This document shows, in pieces, positions 1 to 7,145 of a stretch of DNA of 9,942 bases. The notes beneath the pieces are model-generated. The model saw only the letters and a program-made list of their open reading frames with translations. It had not been told where the DNA came from and ran no database searches. The position numbers and the translations under genes were made by a program. Within the stretch, counting starts at the first letter, position 1; each line of letters opens with the position of its first letter. Source of the stretch: Prolixibacteraceae bacterium (GTDB lineage Bacteria; Bacteroidota; Bacteroidia; Bacteroidales; Prolixibacteraceae); contig JAEUSS010000567.1 of the NCBI GenBank assembly GCA_016788685.1, positions 1 to 9,942 on the forward strand, written 5' to 3'.

Positions 1-1666
1 TGGCTTCATCTTTTTGTCCGAGCATAAATAAGATATCACCGTAATGCTCAACAATAACGCCATTTTTATCTCCTCCGTTTTTTATGGCTGATTCCATATA
101 AAACTTGGCCAATGTATAATCTTTACGCATGAACAAAACCCAGGAATAAGTATCCAGATAAGTTGGATTCTCCGGATTTGCACGGACAGCCTTACTGCTT
201 AACAGTTCGGCCTTTTCGAGATTTTCGTTGCGTACCGAAAGATAATAGGCATAATTATTCATGGCCAGCCAGTTTTCAGGGTCAATGCTGATAACACTGT
301 CAAAAGCTTTGAAAGCCTCTTCTACCCGGTCCAGTTTATAATTAGCTTCGGCACGGTACAATTCAAACTGAATTTTCATCAGTTTATTATCCAGCAAATA
401 CGGTTCTCCTTCTTTGAGGATATCAAGTGCTTCGGTGTATTTTTCGAGCTGCAGACAGGCCACCGCTCTTAATCCGTACAGAATGGGCTGACTGGGAAAC
501 AGGCTGATTGCCTTCCCGGCATCTTCGTATATACTTTTAAAGTCGAGCAGATCGTTGCTGATCAGCAGCATACGTTCCCAGATCAGGTAGTTGTCTTTAT
601 TGGTTTCCAGCACTTTTCTGAGTTGTTCTCGTGCTTCTTCCAGCTTTCCTTTGCTGATCAGGTATTCTGCATAAACCGTAAACACACGGTAATCATCGCC
701 GTTGGTTTTTATAAGTATCTGCACCAGTTCGTTGACCTGATCTTCCGTAAAAAACGGTTTATCCTGATCGGCAGTCATCATCAGGTAGTACTGAATTTTG
801 GTCTCCACATCGGCTGATTTATTCTGAAATGCTTTACGCGCGTATTCCCAGGCTTTTTCTTTGTCTCCTTTCTGGCGGTAAAAAGAGGTCAGCGAGAAAA
901 GCACAAATCCGTTATCCGGCTCGATTTCCAAAATTTTCATGTAATATTTCAGGGCATTGGCTTCATCTTTTTCAGAAAGGTAGTAATCGGCCATTAGTCC
1001 ATAATAGCGCGGTTCTTTGGGGTTAAAATCGATGAGTTTCTGAAGTTCGGCCAAGGCTTCCTTTTTCTTTCCGGCAGCCTGATAAATCTGTTGCTTTTCA
1101 ACTGAAATCTGATCGCTTATCCCTATTTTTTTTTCCAGCTCGTTATAAACTTCAATGGCCTGATCAAACTTTTCAGCCGAAGACAGTAATGCGGCATTCA
1201 TGTACAGATATTCCGGATTTTCAGTGTCGAGCGCATAAAGCTGGCGGTACAAATCAGCAGCTTTTTGGTATTGTTTCCCTTGCTGATAGATTTGGGCCAG
1301 CAATACTTTATACCATTTGTTTGCCGGTTCAAGACTGATGGCCTTTTCGAGTAAAAGCGAGGAGCTGGTCATATCACCGTTCCCGCTGTGTATTTTTGCC
1401 AGCTCGAACATGGCAGCCGATGAGTTGGGATTAATTGTCAGGCACTTCGAAAAAAGTGTAATCGCAGCCTGCTGATTACCAATCATCTTTTGTTTCAGAC
1501 CTTCAATAAAAGTGTATTCAAATTCATTTTTATCGTCATCTGAAATCTTGGTTTCTTCTACAGCAGGCGGAGCCTGAACAGCTGATGCCGTTTGCTTTTT
1601 AGCCGTTCCGCACGAAGAAGCCAACACTGAAAATAATGCCAAATAGGCCAGATATCTGTTCTTCAT
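1..1666 (-). CDS. TPR-repeat lipoprotein, C-terminus cut by window edge
   Basis: Open on the minus strand from an ATG at 1666 to the left edge, 555 codons without a stop; the C-terminus is missing. The N-terminus has K2/R4, then a hydrophobic stretch ending in ASSC with Cys19, a plausible lipoprotein signal, so the protein is probably anchored in an envelope membrane. A Pro/Ala/Glu-rich linker follows, then about ten degenerate tetratricopeptide repeats from residue ~50 to the edge. They show the usual pattern of Ala/Gly at repeat centres and Pro at the turns (CLTINPNS, ILEIEPDN, VISIDPEN). The last visible segment, EHYGDILFMLGQKDEA, is typical of a final repeat, so probably only a few tens of residues are lost. 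TPRs bind proteins; no enzymatic motif is visible. The start lies 5 bp past the dut stop, which implies co-transcription and perhaps translational coupling. From memory, Bacteroidia homologues next to dut are followed by a DUF4292 lipoprotein and an EnvC-like M23 peptidase, which suggests an envelope or cell-wall role. The specific function is unknown. Confidence 0.9.
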   Translation of the reverse strand, partial: MKNRYLAYLALFSVLASSCGTAKKQTASAVQAPPAVEETKISDDDKNEFEYTFIEGLKQKMIGNQQAAITLFSKCLTINPNSSAAMFELAKIHSGNGDMTSSSLLLEKAISLEPANKWYKVLLAQIYQQGKQYQKAADLYRQLYALDTENPEYLYMNAALLSSAEKFDQAIEVYNELEKKIGISDQISVEKQQIYQAAGKKKEALAELQKLIDFNPKEPRYYGLMADYYLSEKDEANALKYYMKILEIEPDNGFVLFSLTSFYRQKGDKEKAWEYARKAFQNKSADVETKIQYYLMMTADQDKPFFTEDQVNELVQILIKTNGDDYRVFTVYAEYLISKGKLEEAREQLRKVLETNKDNYLIWERMLLISNDLLDFKSIYEDAGKAISLFPSQPILYGLRAVACLQLEKYTEALDILKEGEPYLLDNKLMKIQFELYRAEANYKLDRVEEAFKAFDSVISIDPENWLAMNNYAYYLSVRNENLEKAELLSSKAVRANPENPTYLDTYSWVLFMRKDYTLAKFYMESAIKNGGDKNGVIVEHYGDILFMLGQKDEA

Positions 1667-1671
1667 TGTTT

Positions 1672-2106
1672 CTAATTTTTACCGGTATGCCCGAACCCTC
1701 CGGCACCACGGTCAGTTTCCTGCAATAGTTCAACCGATTCCCATCCAATATGTTCATGCCGCGCAATAACCATCTGGCAAATGCGCTCGCCATGCTGAAT
1801 GATAAACTCTTCGGATGACAGATTGATCAGGATAATACCAATTTCTCCGCGGTAATCGGCGTCGATGGTTCCGGGAGAATTCAGCACTGTAATTCCCTTT
1901 TTCAGAGCCAGACCGCTTCTCGGGCGAATCTGAGCTTCGTAACCAACCGGCAATTCGATGAATAAACCTGTTGGAACAAGTACCCGTTCGAGTGGTTTCA
2001 GGACAATAGGTTCAACCAGATTGGCACGAAGATCCATACCGGCTGAATGCACTGTACTGTACTCGGGTAACGGATTATTGGATTGATTGACAATTTTTAC
2101 GATCAT
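1672..2106 (-). CDS. dut: dUTP diphosphatase (dUTPase)
   Basis: The 144-residue product has the full length of trimeric dUTPases, which hydrolyse dUTP to dUMP and pyrophosphate. This keeps uracil out of DNA and supplies dUMP for thymidylate synthesis in the cytoplasm. All five family motifs are present in order: AGMDLRA (22-28), [11 protein letters not shown] (61-71), [11 protein letters not shown] (79-89), GERICQMV (106-113) and the C-terminal P-loop-like [10 protein letters not shown] (133-142). Asp82 matches the catalytic base and Tyr85 the uracil-contacting tyrosine. Motif 5 has His140 where Ser is usual, a minor variation. The ATG at 2106 is the natural start because the family begins just before the first beta strand. 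It sits 81 bp after hemW, the largest gap in the run of minus-strand genes, with an inverted repeat immediately upstream. The TPR gene follows after 5 bp. Confidence 0.97.
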   Translation of the reverse strand: MIVKIVNQSNNPLPEYSTVHSAGMDLRANLVEPIVLKPLERVLVPTGLFIELPVGYEAQIRPRSGLALKKGITVLNSPGTIDADYRGEIGIILINLSSEEFIIQHGERICQMVIARHEHIGWESVELLQETDRGAGGFGHTGKN

Positions 2107-2121
2107 TTCAGTTTAAATTTT

Positions 2122-2155
2122 TTCAAGCTGCTAAGATATGGATTTATAGCTTGAA
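2122..2155. repeat. 8-bp inverted repeat upstream of dut
   Basis: Perfect arms TTCAAGCT (2122-2129) and AGCTTGAA (2148-2155) are separated by 18 nt. The dut-proximal arm ends 15 nt before the dut ATG. On the minus strand the stem is followed by an A-run, not a T-run, so it does not look like a terminator for hemW. It could be a binding site or a 5'-leader hairpin affecting dut. A chance occurrence in AT-rich spacer DNA is possible. Confidence 0.45.
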
Positions 2156-2187
2156 TAGGACATATCAAACAGGTACGTTAACAATAT

Positions 2188-3324
2188 TTAGCACGATTCA
2201 ACGACCATAAAATCAGCCATAATCTGATCTGAAATAAACAATCCTTCAGAACTTAAAGTAAGCTTTTCGGGTGTACCTAAAACATGGCCGGACTGGACAT
2301 ATTTTTTCATTTTATCCTGAAAATGAAGCAGATAATTCGCTGAAAATTCTGTTTTGATCAGTTCTTCGGAAATCCCCCAGATGGTCCGGAGGCCGGTAAT
2401 AATGTAGTCGTTGTAACGATCTTGTTCGGTCAGAACTTCAACTTCATAATAAGGTTCATCCTTCTCTAATCCTTGCAGATATTTACCAATTGATGACACA
2501 TTCCACCGCCGGCTATGCAAATCAAAAGAATGCGCCGAAGGGCCAGCTCCGAGGTACTTTTTGCTTTTCCAATACGACGAATTGTGTTGCGAATACAACC
2601 CGGGCCTGCAGAAATTCGAGATTTCGTAATGTTCGAAACCCGCCTCTTTCAGTAGCCGGATAAGAAGTTCAAATTGCTGAAGACTAAGCTCATCCGGTAA
2701 CTCTTTCAGAATTCCTTTTTTCAGCCGGTCATAAAATACGGTACCTTCGTGGTAGGTTAAATTATAGGCCGAAATATGCTGCACATCCAGCTCTACGGCA
2801 ATACGCACGTTCCTCTCCCACTCTTCCAGAGTTTGATTGGGTAATCCGTAAATCAGATCGATACTGATATTTGAAAAACCTGCCCGTTTAGCCCATTTTA
2901 CCGACTGAAGGGCCTGCATCACACCATGCCGGCGGTTCATCAGCTTTAAATCCGATTCGGCAAACGACTGAACGCCCATACTCAACCGGTTAAACCCGAT
3001 TTCGCGAATGGCAGAAAGAATGGCCTGTGATAAATCGTCCGGATTAGCCTCCATTGTTATTTCGGCCGTTGCTGAAACCCGGTAATTTTGCTGAATGGTT
3101 GTTAATAAGTCCTTTAGCTCATCAATCAGTAAAGCCGAAGGAGTACCTCCTCCCAAATAAATAGTTGTGATTTCTTCGGAATTAAGCTCAGCTGCCCGAC
3201 TTTCCAGTTCTTTTCTTATTCCGGCCAGTACCCTGCTTTTCTGGCTAAAATCAGTTGATTTAAAAAAATCACAATAATGACAACGTTTCCTGCAAAAAGG
3301 AATATGAATGTAAATTCCGGCCAA
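2188..3324 (-). CDS. hemW: HemW, radical-SAM heme chaperone (HemN-like)
   Basis: The 378-residue length equals typical HemW. The radical-SAM CxxxCxxC motif is Cys11, Cys15, Cys18, within IPFCRKRCHYCDF. It is followed by Asp-Phe rather than the fourth Cys of true coproporphyrinogen dehydrogenase HemN, which points to the heme-binding chaperone that delivers heme to respiratory proteins. Further family blocks are YLGGGTPS (56-63), EANPDDL (92-98), SMGVQSF (115-121), SIDLIYGLPNQT (154-165), YEISNFCRPG (233-242) and LGAGPSAHS (258-266); the C-terminal HemN domain is present. The start codon is TTG at 3322-3324. An in-frame TAA lies at 3355-3357, no ATG or GTG lies between, and the next Met would lose the Fe-S motif. 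The peptide AGIYIHIPFC right after TTG matches how homologues begin. The gene lies 23 bp behind the Rrf2 gene, in the same unit. Many databases mislabel this family as coproporphyrinogen III oxidase. Confidence 0.95.
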   Translation of the reverse strand: MAGIYIHIPFCRKRCHYCDFFKSTDFSQKSRVLAGIRKELESRAAELNSEEITTIYLGGGTPSALLIDELKDLLTTIQQNYRVSATAEITMEANPDDLSQAILSAIREIGFNRLSMGVQSFAESDLKLMNRRHGVMQALQSVKWAKRAGFSNISIDLIYGLPNQTLEEWERNVRIAVELDVQHISAYNLTYHEGTVFYDRLKKGILKELPDELSLQQFELLIRLLKEAGFEHYEISNFCRPGLYSQHNSSYWKSKKYLGAGPSAHSFDLHSRRWNVSSIGKYLQGLEKDEPYYEVEVLTEQDRYNDYIITGLRTIWGISEELIKTEFSANYLLHFQDKMKKYVQSGHVLGTPEKLTLSSEGLFISDQIMADFMVVESC

Positions 3325-3347
3325 AATATTAACGGATTGAATGCTTT

Positions 3348-3791
3348 TTAAAGTTTAATGAGATCCTCAAAACCTGTCATATCGCCCAAAATCTCAGCGA
3401 TGGTTGTTTCCTGATAAAACTGATATAACTGCGCCCGAATCGGACCAAAACGGGCGTGAACCGGGCATGGTTTTTCATTGTTCGCATGTGTTGAACAAGG
3501 CTGTAAGCCAATCAGGCAATTTTTAAAGAAATCCTCTCCGTCGACAATGCGGACAATGTCGTAAAGCGAAATTTCGGACGTTTTTTTTCCGAGTCCAAAA
3601 CCTCCGTTTGGCCCTTTAGTAGACACTAAAATCTTCTGTTTCACTAAATTCTGAAGAATTTTTCCTAAAAACGGAGTCGGAATCAATAAATCCGATGAGA
3701 TTTTTTTAATTCCTATTTTAGTTCCGTCTTCAGAGTATTTTCCCAGATAAATGAGCGCCCTAACGGCATATTTGCATGTATTGGATAGCAT
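3348..3791 (-). CDS. Rrf2-family transcriptional regulator, probable Fe-S sensor
   Basis: This 147-residue protein belongs to the Rrf2 family (IscR, NsrR, CymR, RsrR relatives). The N-terminal winged helix-turn-helix includes CKYAVRALIYLG (6-17), the recognition-helix region IPTPFLGKILQNLVKQ (37-52) and the wing STKGPNGGFGL (57-67). A dimerisation helix and a Cys-containing loop follow: Cys92, Cys99 and Cys109, with His112 close by. Three Cys in this loop are the usual Fe-S ligands in IscR and NsrR. Here the spacing is CX6CX9C, longer than the CX5-6C arrangement of those models, so cluster binding is likely but unproven. The gene begins 3 bp after lutB and precedes hemW by 23 bp, which suggests control of this Fe-S/heme unit and possibly autoregulation. 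The cognate signal (Fe-S status, NO, redox) cannot be told from sequence. Confidence 0.92.
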   Translation of the reverse strand: MLSNTCKYAVRALIYLGKYSEDGTKIGIKKISSDLLIPTPFLGKILQNLVKQKILVSTKGPNGGFGLGKKTSEISLYDIVRIVDGEDFFKNCLIGLQPCSTHANNEKPCPVHARFGPIRAQLYQFYQETTIAEILGDMTGFEDLIKL

Positions 3792-3794
3792 ATG

Positions 3795-5165
3795 TTATTT
3801 TTTAGAAGTCCATTGTTTGCTAAATGACTGATCGGCTAATCGGGGTACCTGTTTCTTTTCACCCAGAGCATTTGCACCTAACAATGCAAACGTATTTTTT
3901 GTTTTTCCACCAAACATATCCAGCCGTTTTCGTTTGGATAAGGCAAATTCAAAGGCTTTTATTCCTGAATTCCAGATAAATCCTCCTGCTCCGGCTCTGA
4001 CAGCGTCACGGCGGTTGATCAGTAACATGTGGTGAAGCGGTATTTTTACCGGACAAACTTCGGTACATTTTCCGCAAACCGAACAAGCCGAACTCAGGTG
4101 ATTGTATTCTTTCAGGCCTTTGAAAAAAGGAGTAATTACCGATCCGATTGGTCCGCTGTATGTCGCATCGTACGTATAGCCGCCAATATTTTTATAAATC
4201 GGGCAGGCATTCAGACATGCTCCGCAACGGATACATTTAAGTGCCTCATACTGATCATCGTTGCTGTAAAGATCGGAACGTTTATTATCCAGTAAAATAA
4301 CGATCATTTTCTCCGGACCATCCAACTCTCCGGATTTTTTAGGCCCGGTAACCAACGAATTGTATACCGAAATCTGCTGACCCGTTCCGTGAGCGGCCAA
4401 TATCGGCCACATCAGCCCCAGATCCTGCATGCGCGGAACCACTTTTTCAATTCCGGCAATAACAATATGAATTTTTGGAAAGGAAACCGACATCAGTGCA
4501 TTTCCCTCATTTTCAGTCAAACAAATTCCTCCTACATCGGCCACCAAAAAATTGGCCCCGGTAATTCCCACATCGGCGGTTGTAAACTTTTCGCGTAGTT
4601 TTTGCCTGACATAGGCGGTCAGGTATTCGGGTGCACTTCCTTCCGGAGTGTTAAATTTTTCGGTAAAAAGCTCGGCAATATCCTGACGTGATTTGTGCAT
4701 GCACGGAGTCACAATGTGGTAAGGCTTTTCGCCGGCCAACTGCACAATGTACTCGCCAAAATCTTTTTAAAGCGACTCTACACCAATTTCCTCCAGATGA
4801 TGATTCAATTCAATTTCTTCAGTCGTCATCGACTTGCTTTTGACCACCGTTTTCGAATGATTCTCGATCAGGATTTTCTTAACCGCATCGATGGCTTCAT
4901 CCGTATTTTCGGCCCAGACAACCGAAGCTCCGTTGGCGGTGATATTCTTTTCAAACTGAAGTAAATAGTCGTGCAAATTATTTACAGCCAACGATTTGAC
5001 GTATGAAGCACGCGTTTTGGCCAAATTCAGGTCAGAATATCGTTTCATGCCGCGATCAACTGCAGCATCGTATTTCGAGATGTTAAACCTGATGGTTGCC
5101 CGATGCTTCAGGTCGAACGCAATTTCCTCAGACTTTTTTAGGAAAATATCCTTCTGTTCCGACAT
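3795..5165 (-). pseudogene. lutB: LutB-type Fe-S/LUD-domain oxidoreductase subunit, interrupted by in-frame TAA
   Basis: Reading from ATG 5165, 4 bp after rpiB, the frame spans 456 codons, normal for LutB/YkgF. LutB is the Fe-S subunit of the LutABC L-lactate oxidation complex. One TAA at codon 133 (4767-4769) breaks it. The N-part (132 aa) holds KSKSMTTEE (109-117) of the LUD domain. The C-part continues in the same frame with KDFGEYIVQLAGEK, then GANFLVADVGGICLTENEGN (203-222). Two ferredoxin-like clusters follow: Cys311/314/317/321 and Cys361/364/367/371. The frame stays open to a normal C-terminus with no other lesion. The break falls inside the LUD fold, so two separate working halves are unlikely. 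The only nearby restarts are GTG 4745 or ATT 4748. TTG 5216 upstream is within rpiB and not the start. No lutA or lutC lies in the window. A sequence error, a recent nonsense mutation, or readthrough could explain the stop. Confidence 0.88.
4767..4769 (-). other. premature in-frame TAA inside lutB
   Basis: The codons around the stop read GVESL, stop, KDFGEYIVQL. Remembered LutB sequences have a Gly-x-Glu-x-x-Glu/Asp-Thr-Asp-Leu-Gly-Glu block here, with equal spacing and no insertion. The stop occupies the acidic position, so one GAA-to-TAA change would explain it. A single indel error cannot, because the frame is the same on both sides. Confidence 0.85.
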
Positions 5166-5169
5166 TTTT

Positions 5170-5607
5170 TTAAACCGGTATCTTATTGATTCTATTGATG
5201 TGCCGACCACCTTCAAAATCGGTAGTCAAAAATATTTTTACAATTTCAATGGCTTCTTCATCCGAAATAAACCGCGCAGGAAGTGCACAAACATTGGCAT
5301 CGTTATGCAAACGGGCCAAACGGGCAATTTCGGGCATCCAGCAAATAGCCGAACGTATTCCCTGGTGCTTGTTGGCTGTCATGTTAATACCGTTTCCGCT
5401 GCCGCAAAGGGTAATGCCTTCGTTAAATTCACCTTTACTTACTGCTTCAGCCAAAGGATGGGCAAAATCTGTATAATCGCTGCTTTCAGTAGAAAAAGCA
5501 CCAAAATCTTTGTATTCAATTCCTTGTTCCTTAAGGTATTTCAGTACGGTTTGTTTCCGTTCATATCCGGCATGATCGCTGGCTATGGCAATTTTCATTT
5601 TTTCCAT
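5170..5607 (-). CDS. rpiB: ribose-5-phosphate isomerase B
   Basis: The 145-residue protein of the LacAB/RpiB family interconverts ribose 5-phosphate and ribulose 5-phosphate in the non-oxidative pentose phosphate pathway (cytoplasm). Visible motifs are the N-terminal ASDHAG (9-14) with Asp11/His12 for substrate binding, TLCGSGNGINMTANKHQG (66-83) with the catalytic Cys68 and phosphate loop, LHNDANVCALPAR (100-112) with the ring-opening His101, and GGRHINRI (133-140) with phosphate-binding Arg. The full normal length is present. Two ATGs are possible, 5607 and 5598; the second gives MKIAIASDHAG, which resembles most homologues, so the true start may be 9 bp inside. The gene follows the flippase by 49 bp and overlaps nothing. 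The lutB start is only 4 bp after its stop, so the two are surely co-transcribed. A palindrome and a possible -7 box lie just upstream, suggesting an additional internal promoter. Confidence 0.96.
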   Translation of the reverse strand: MEKMKIAIASDHAGYERKQTVLKYLKEQGIEYKDFGAFSTESSDYTDFAHPLAEAVSKGEFNEGITLCGSGNGINMTANKHQGIRSAICWMPEIARLARLHNDANVCALPARFISDEEAIEIVKIFLTTDFEGGRHINRINKIPV

Positions 5608-5626
5608 TTTTGTCGCTAATAAATTT

Positions 5627-5649
5627 CAAAAATAATACTTAAAAGTATT
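5627..5649 (-). promoter_or_regulatory. palindrome with abutting -7-like box upstream of rpiB
   Basis: AATACTT (5634-5640) and AAGTATT (5643-5649) form a perfect 7-bp palindrome with a 2-nt centre. On the minus strand its end overlaps TATTTTTG (5634-5627), a full match to the Bacteroidota -7 box TAnnTTTG, about 20 nt before the rpiB ATG. No clear -33 TTTG is visible. The site could be an operator over an internal promoter for rpiB-lutB-rrf2, or a weak AT-only terminator for the flippase with a short T-tract. The choice cannot be made from sequence. Confidence 0.4.
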
Positions 5650-5656
5650 TTATTGG

Positions 5657-7129
5657 TTATAGTTTCAATAAACTTCTGAGTTCCTTTTTTTCAGCAAAAT
5701 AAACAACAGCTATAAAAGCAGTGAACAAACTGATATTCAGCGAATACTGCATAACAGATGATGAAAAATGTATCCATCCGGATATGTAATAAAATCCGAT
5801 TGCTACGCTCAGGTACATCAGTATCCGCTTCAGGTCATAATCGACGCGATAGTATTTTTGCCCGACTACATAGGAAATGACAGTCATCAGCACAAAACAA
5901 ATCAAGACGGCATAGGCCGATCCCATGTAACCCATTACAGGAATAAACATCACGTTGGCCACAACGGTGAGCAACGCACCAATTCCGGCAATCCAGGCAC
6001 CCATCCATGTTTTATCGGATAATTTGTACCAAAGCGAAAGGTTGAAATAAATTCCCATGAACAAATTGGCCATCAAAACAGCCGGAACTACCTGTAATCC
6101 TGAATGATATTCAGAACCGATTATAATCTTGAACACATCGATAAACAAGGTGATTCCTAAAAATATGAGCAAACCGAAAATAATAAAGTACTTCATCACC
6201 TGTGCGTAAATCAGCCGCGAATCACTGTTTTTCTGATGGCTGAAAAAGAATGGTTCAAACGAATAGCGAAAGGCCTGAATAAACATGTTCATCAAAACGG
6301 CCAGCTTGTAGTTTGCTCCGTAAATGCCGAGTTGCTCCATCGGCTTTTGGCTGGCCGGCACCAGCTCCGGAATTAAAATTTTGTCAATATTTTGGTTCAC
6401 CATCCCAAAAATTCCGACCAGCAGAATAGGGAAGGAGTACCAGAACATTTCGCGGAAAAGCCTGGGATCAAAAGCCAGTTTCATTTTTTTAATCTCAGGA
6501 ATCAGCATGACCAGTGTAATCACCGAAGCAATCAGGTTGGCCACAAACACATATCCGACACCAAAATCAGGCTGATAAATAAACCTGACAAAACTTTCGG
6601 GATTGGCTTTCAGGAGATACGGACAAACCGTGAGGAAAAAAATGTTGAAGAAAATATTGAAGAAAATGTTGACCATTTTAAGGGTGGCAAACCTGACGGC
6701 TCTGTTTTCGAGGCGCAAATTGGCGAACGGGATCGCTGTTGCCGCATCAAGCGCAACAATAACAGCCAACCATTTGATGTACTGTTCGCTGTTGGGATAA
6801 TCCAGAAAACCCGCAAAGTTTCCGGAGAAAATGAAAGCAACAGCTACAAAAAGAAGTGAACTTCCAAAGAGCGAAAGTGCACTGGTTGAATAAATCTTAT
6901 CTTTTTGATTATTCTTGTTGGCAAACCTGAAAAATCCGGTCTCCATACCAAATGTGAGGATGACAAGCAAAAAAGCAACGTAAGAATATAAGTTCGTCAC
7001 AACACCGTATTCTTCGGGAAGAAAAATACGTGAATAATACGGAACCAGCCACCAGTTCAGGAAGCGTCCGACGATGCTGCTCATGCCATAAATGGCTGTT
7101 TCGCCTGCCAGTTTTTTTAATGCGCCCAC
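5657..7129 (-). CDS. Wzx/MOP-superfamily oligosaccharide flippase
   Basis: From GTG at 7129 the product is 490 residues of a polytopic membrane protein, expected 12-14 helices. It resembles the lipopolysaccharide/O-unit flippases of the MOP superfamily that move lipid-linked sugars across the inner membrane. The N-terminus, LKKLAGETAIYGMSSIVGRF (4-23), and GMETGFFRF (61-69) are typical of Bacteroidota members. Hydrophobic stretches alternate with short charged loops through residue ~475. The GTG is preferred over the upstream TTG at 7174, because a good promoter (7175-7146) lies between TTG 7174 and the GTG and homologues start at this point; ATG 7084 would cut the first conserved segment. 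The gene heads the minus-strand run. In-frame NIFF tetrapeptides are repeated three times (154-165). The transported glycan is unknown, and no glycosyltransferases are in the window. Confidence 0.92.
   Translation of the reverse strand: MGALKKLAGETAIYGMSSIVGRFLNWWLVPYYSRIFLPEEYGVVTNLYSYVAFLLVILTFGMETGFFRFANKNNQKDKIYSTSALSLFGSSLLFVAVAFIFSGNFAGFLDYPNSEQYIKWLAVIVALDAATAIPFANLRLENRAVRFATLKMVNIFFNIFFNIFFLTVCPYLLKANPESFVRFIYQPDFGVGYVFVANLIASVITLVMLIPEIKKMKLAFDPRLFREMFWYSFPILLVGIFGMVNQNIDKILIPELVPASQKPMEQLGIYGANYKLAVLMNMFIQAFRYSFEPFFFSHQKNSDSRLIYAQVMKYFIIFGLLIFLGITLFIDVFKIIIGSEYHSGLQVVPAVLMANLFMGIYFNLSLWYKLSDKTWMGAWIAGIGALLTVVANVMFIPVMGYMGSAYAVLICFVLMTVISYVVGQKYYRVDYDLKRILMYLSVAIGFYYISGWIHFSSSVMQYSLNISLFTAFIAVVYFAEKKELRSLLKL
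6635..6670 (-). repeat. three tandem 12-bp units encoding NIFF-NIFF-NIFF
   Basis: Three near-identical 12-bp units (6659-6670, 6647-6658, 6635-6646) each encode Asn-Ile-Phe-Phe. They lie in frame within a predicted transmembrane helix of the flippase. Units differ by one or two bases. In-frame expansion by slippage or duplication is a plausible origin. Confidence 0.8.
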
Positions 7130-7145
7130 AATCTCAAAATTTTGG

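Noticed and set aside
623..1026. two short plus-strand frames at 623-817 and 829-1026
   Set aside because: Both are opposite the continuous TPR coding frame, which is open through the whole region.
2131..2169. promoter in front of dut (TTTG 2169-2166 with TATCTTAG 2138-2131)
   Set aside because: The spacer is 27 bp, too long, and the -7 box has a mismatch.
4745..4766. translation restart at GTG 4745 making a separate 316-residue protein
   Set aside because: It would begin in the middle of the LUD domain, the GTG encodes a conserved Val in homologues, and no ATG is near; a broken single gene is simpler.
4760..4775. frameshift or homopolymer indel as the cause of the lutB break
   Set aside because: Both halves are in the same frame with conserved spacing, so a substitution is required rather than one indel.
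4996..5619. 207-codon plus-strand frame opposite lutB and rpiB
   Set aside because: It lies entirely antisense to two well-recognised genes, has no family motif, and its composition fits a shadow frame.
6392..6859. 155-codon plus-strand frame opposite the flippase
   Set aside because: Antisense shadow rich in Asn/Lys/Glu derived from the complementary hydrophobic codons; no recognisable motif or promoter.
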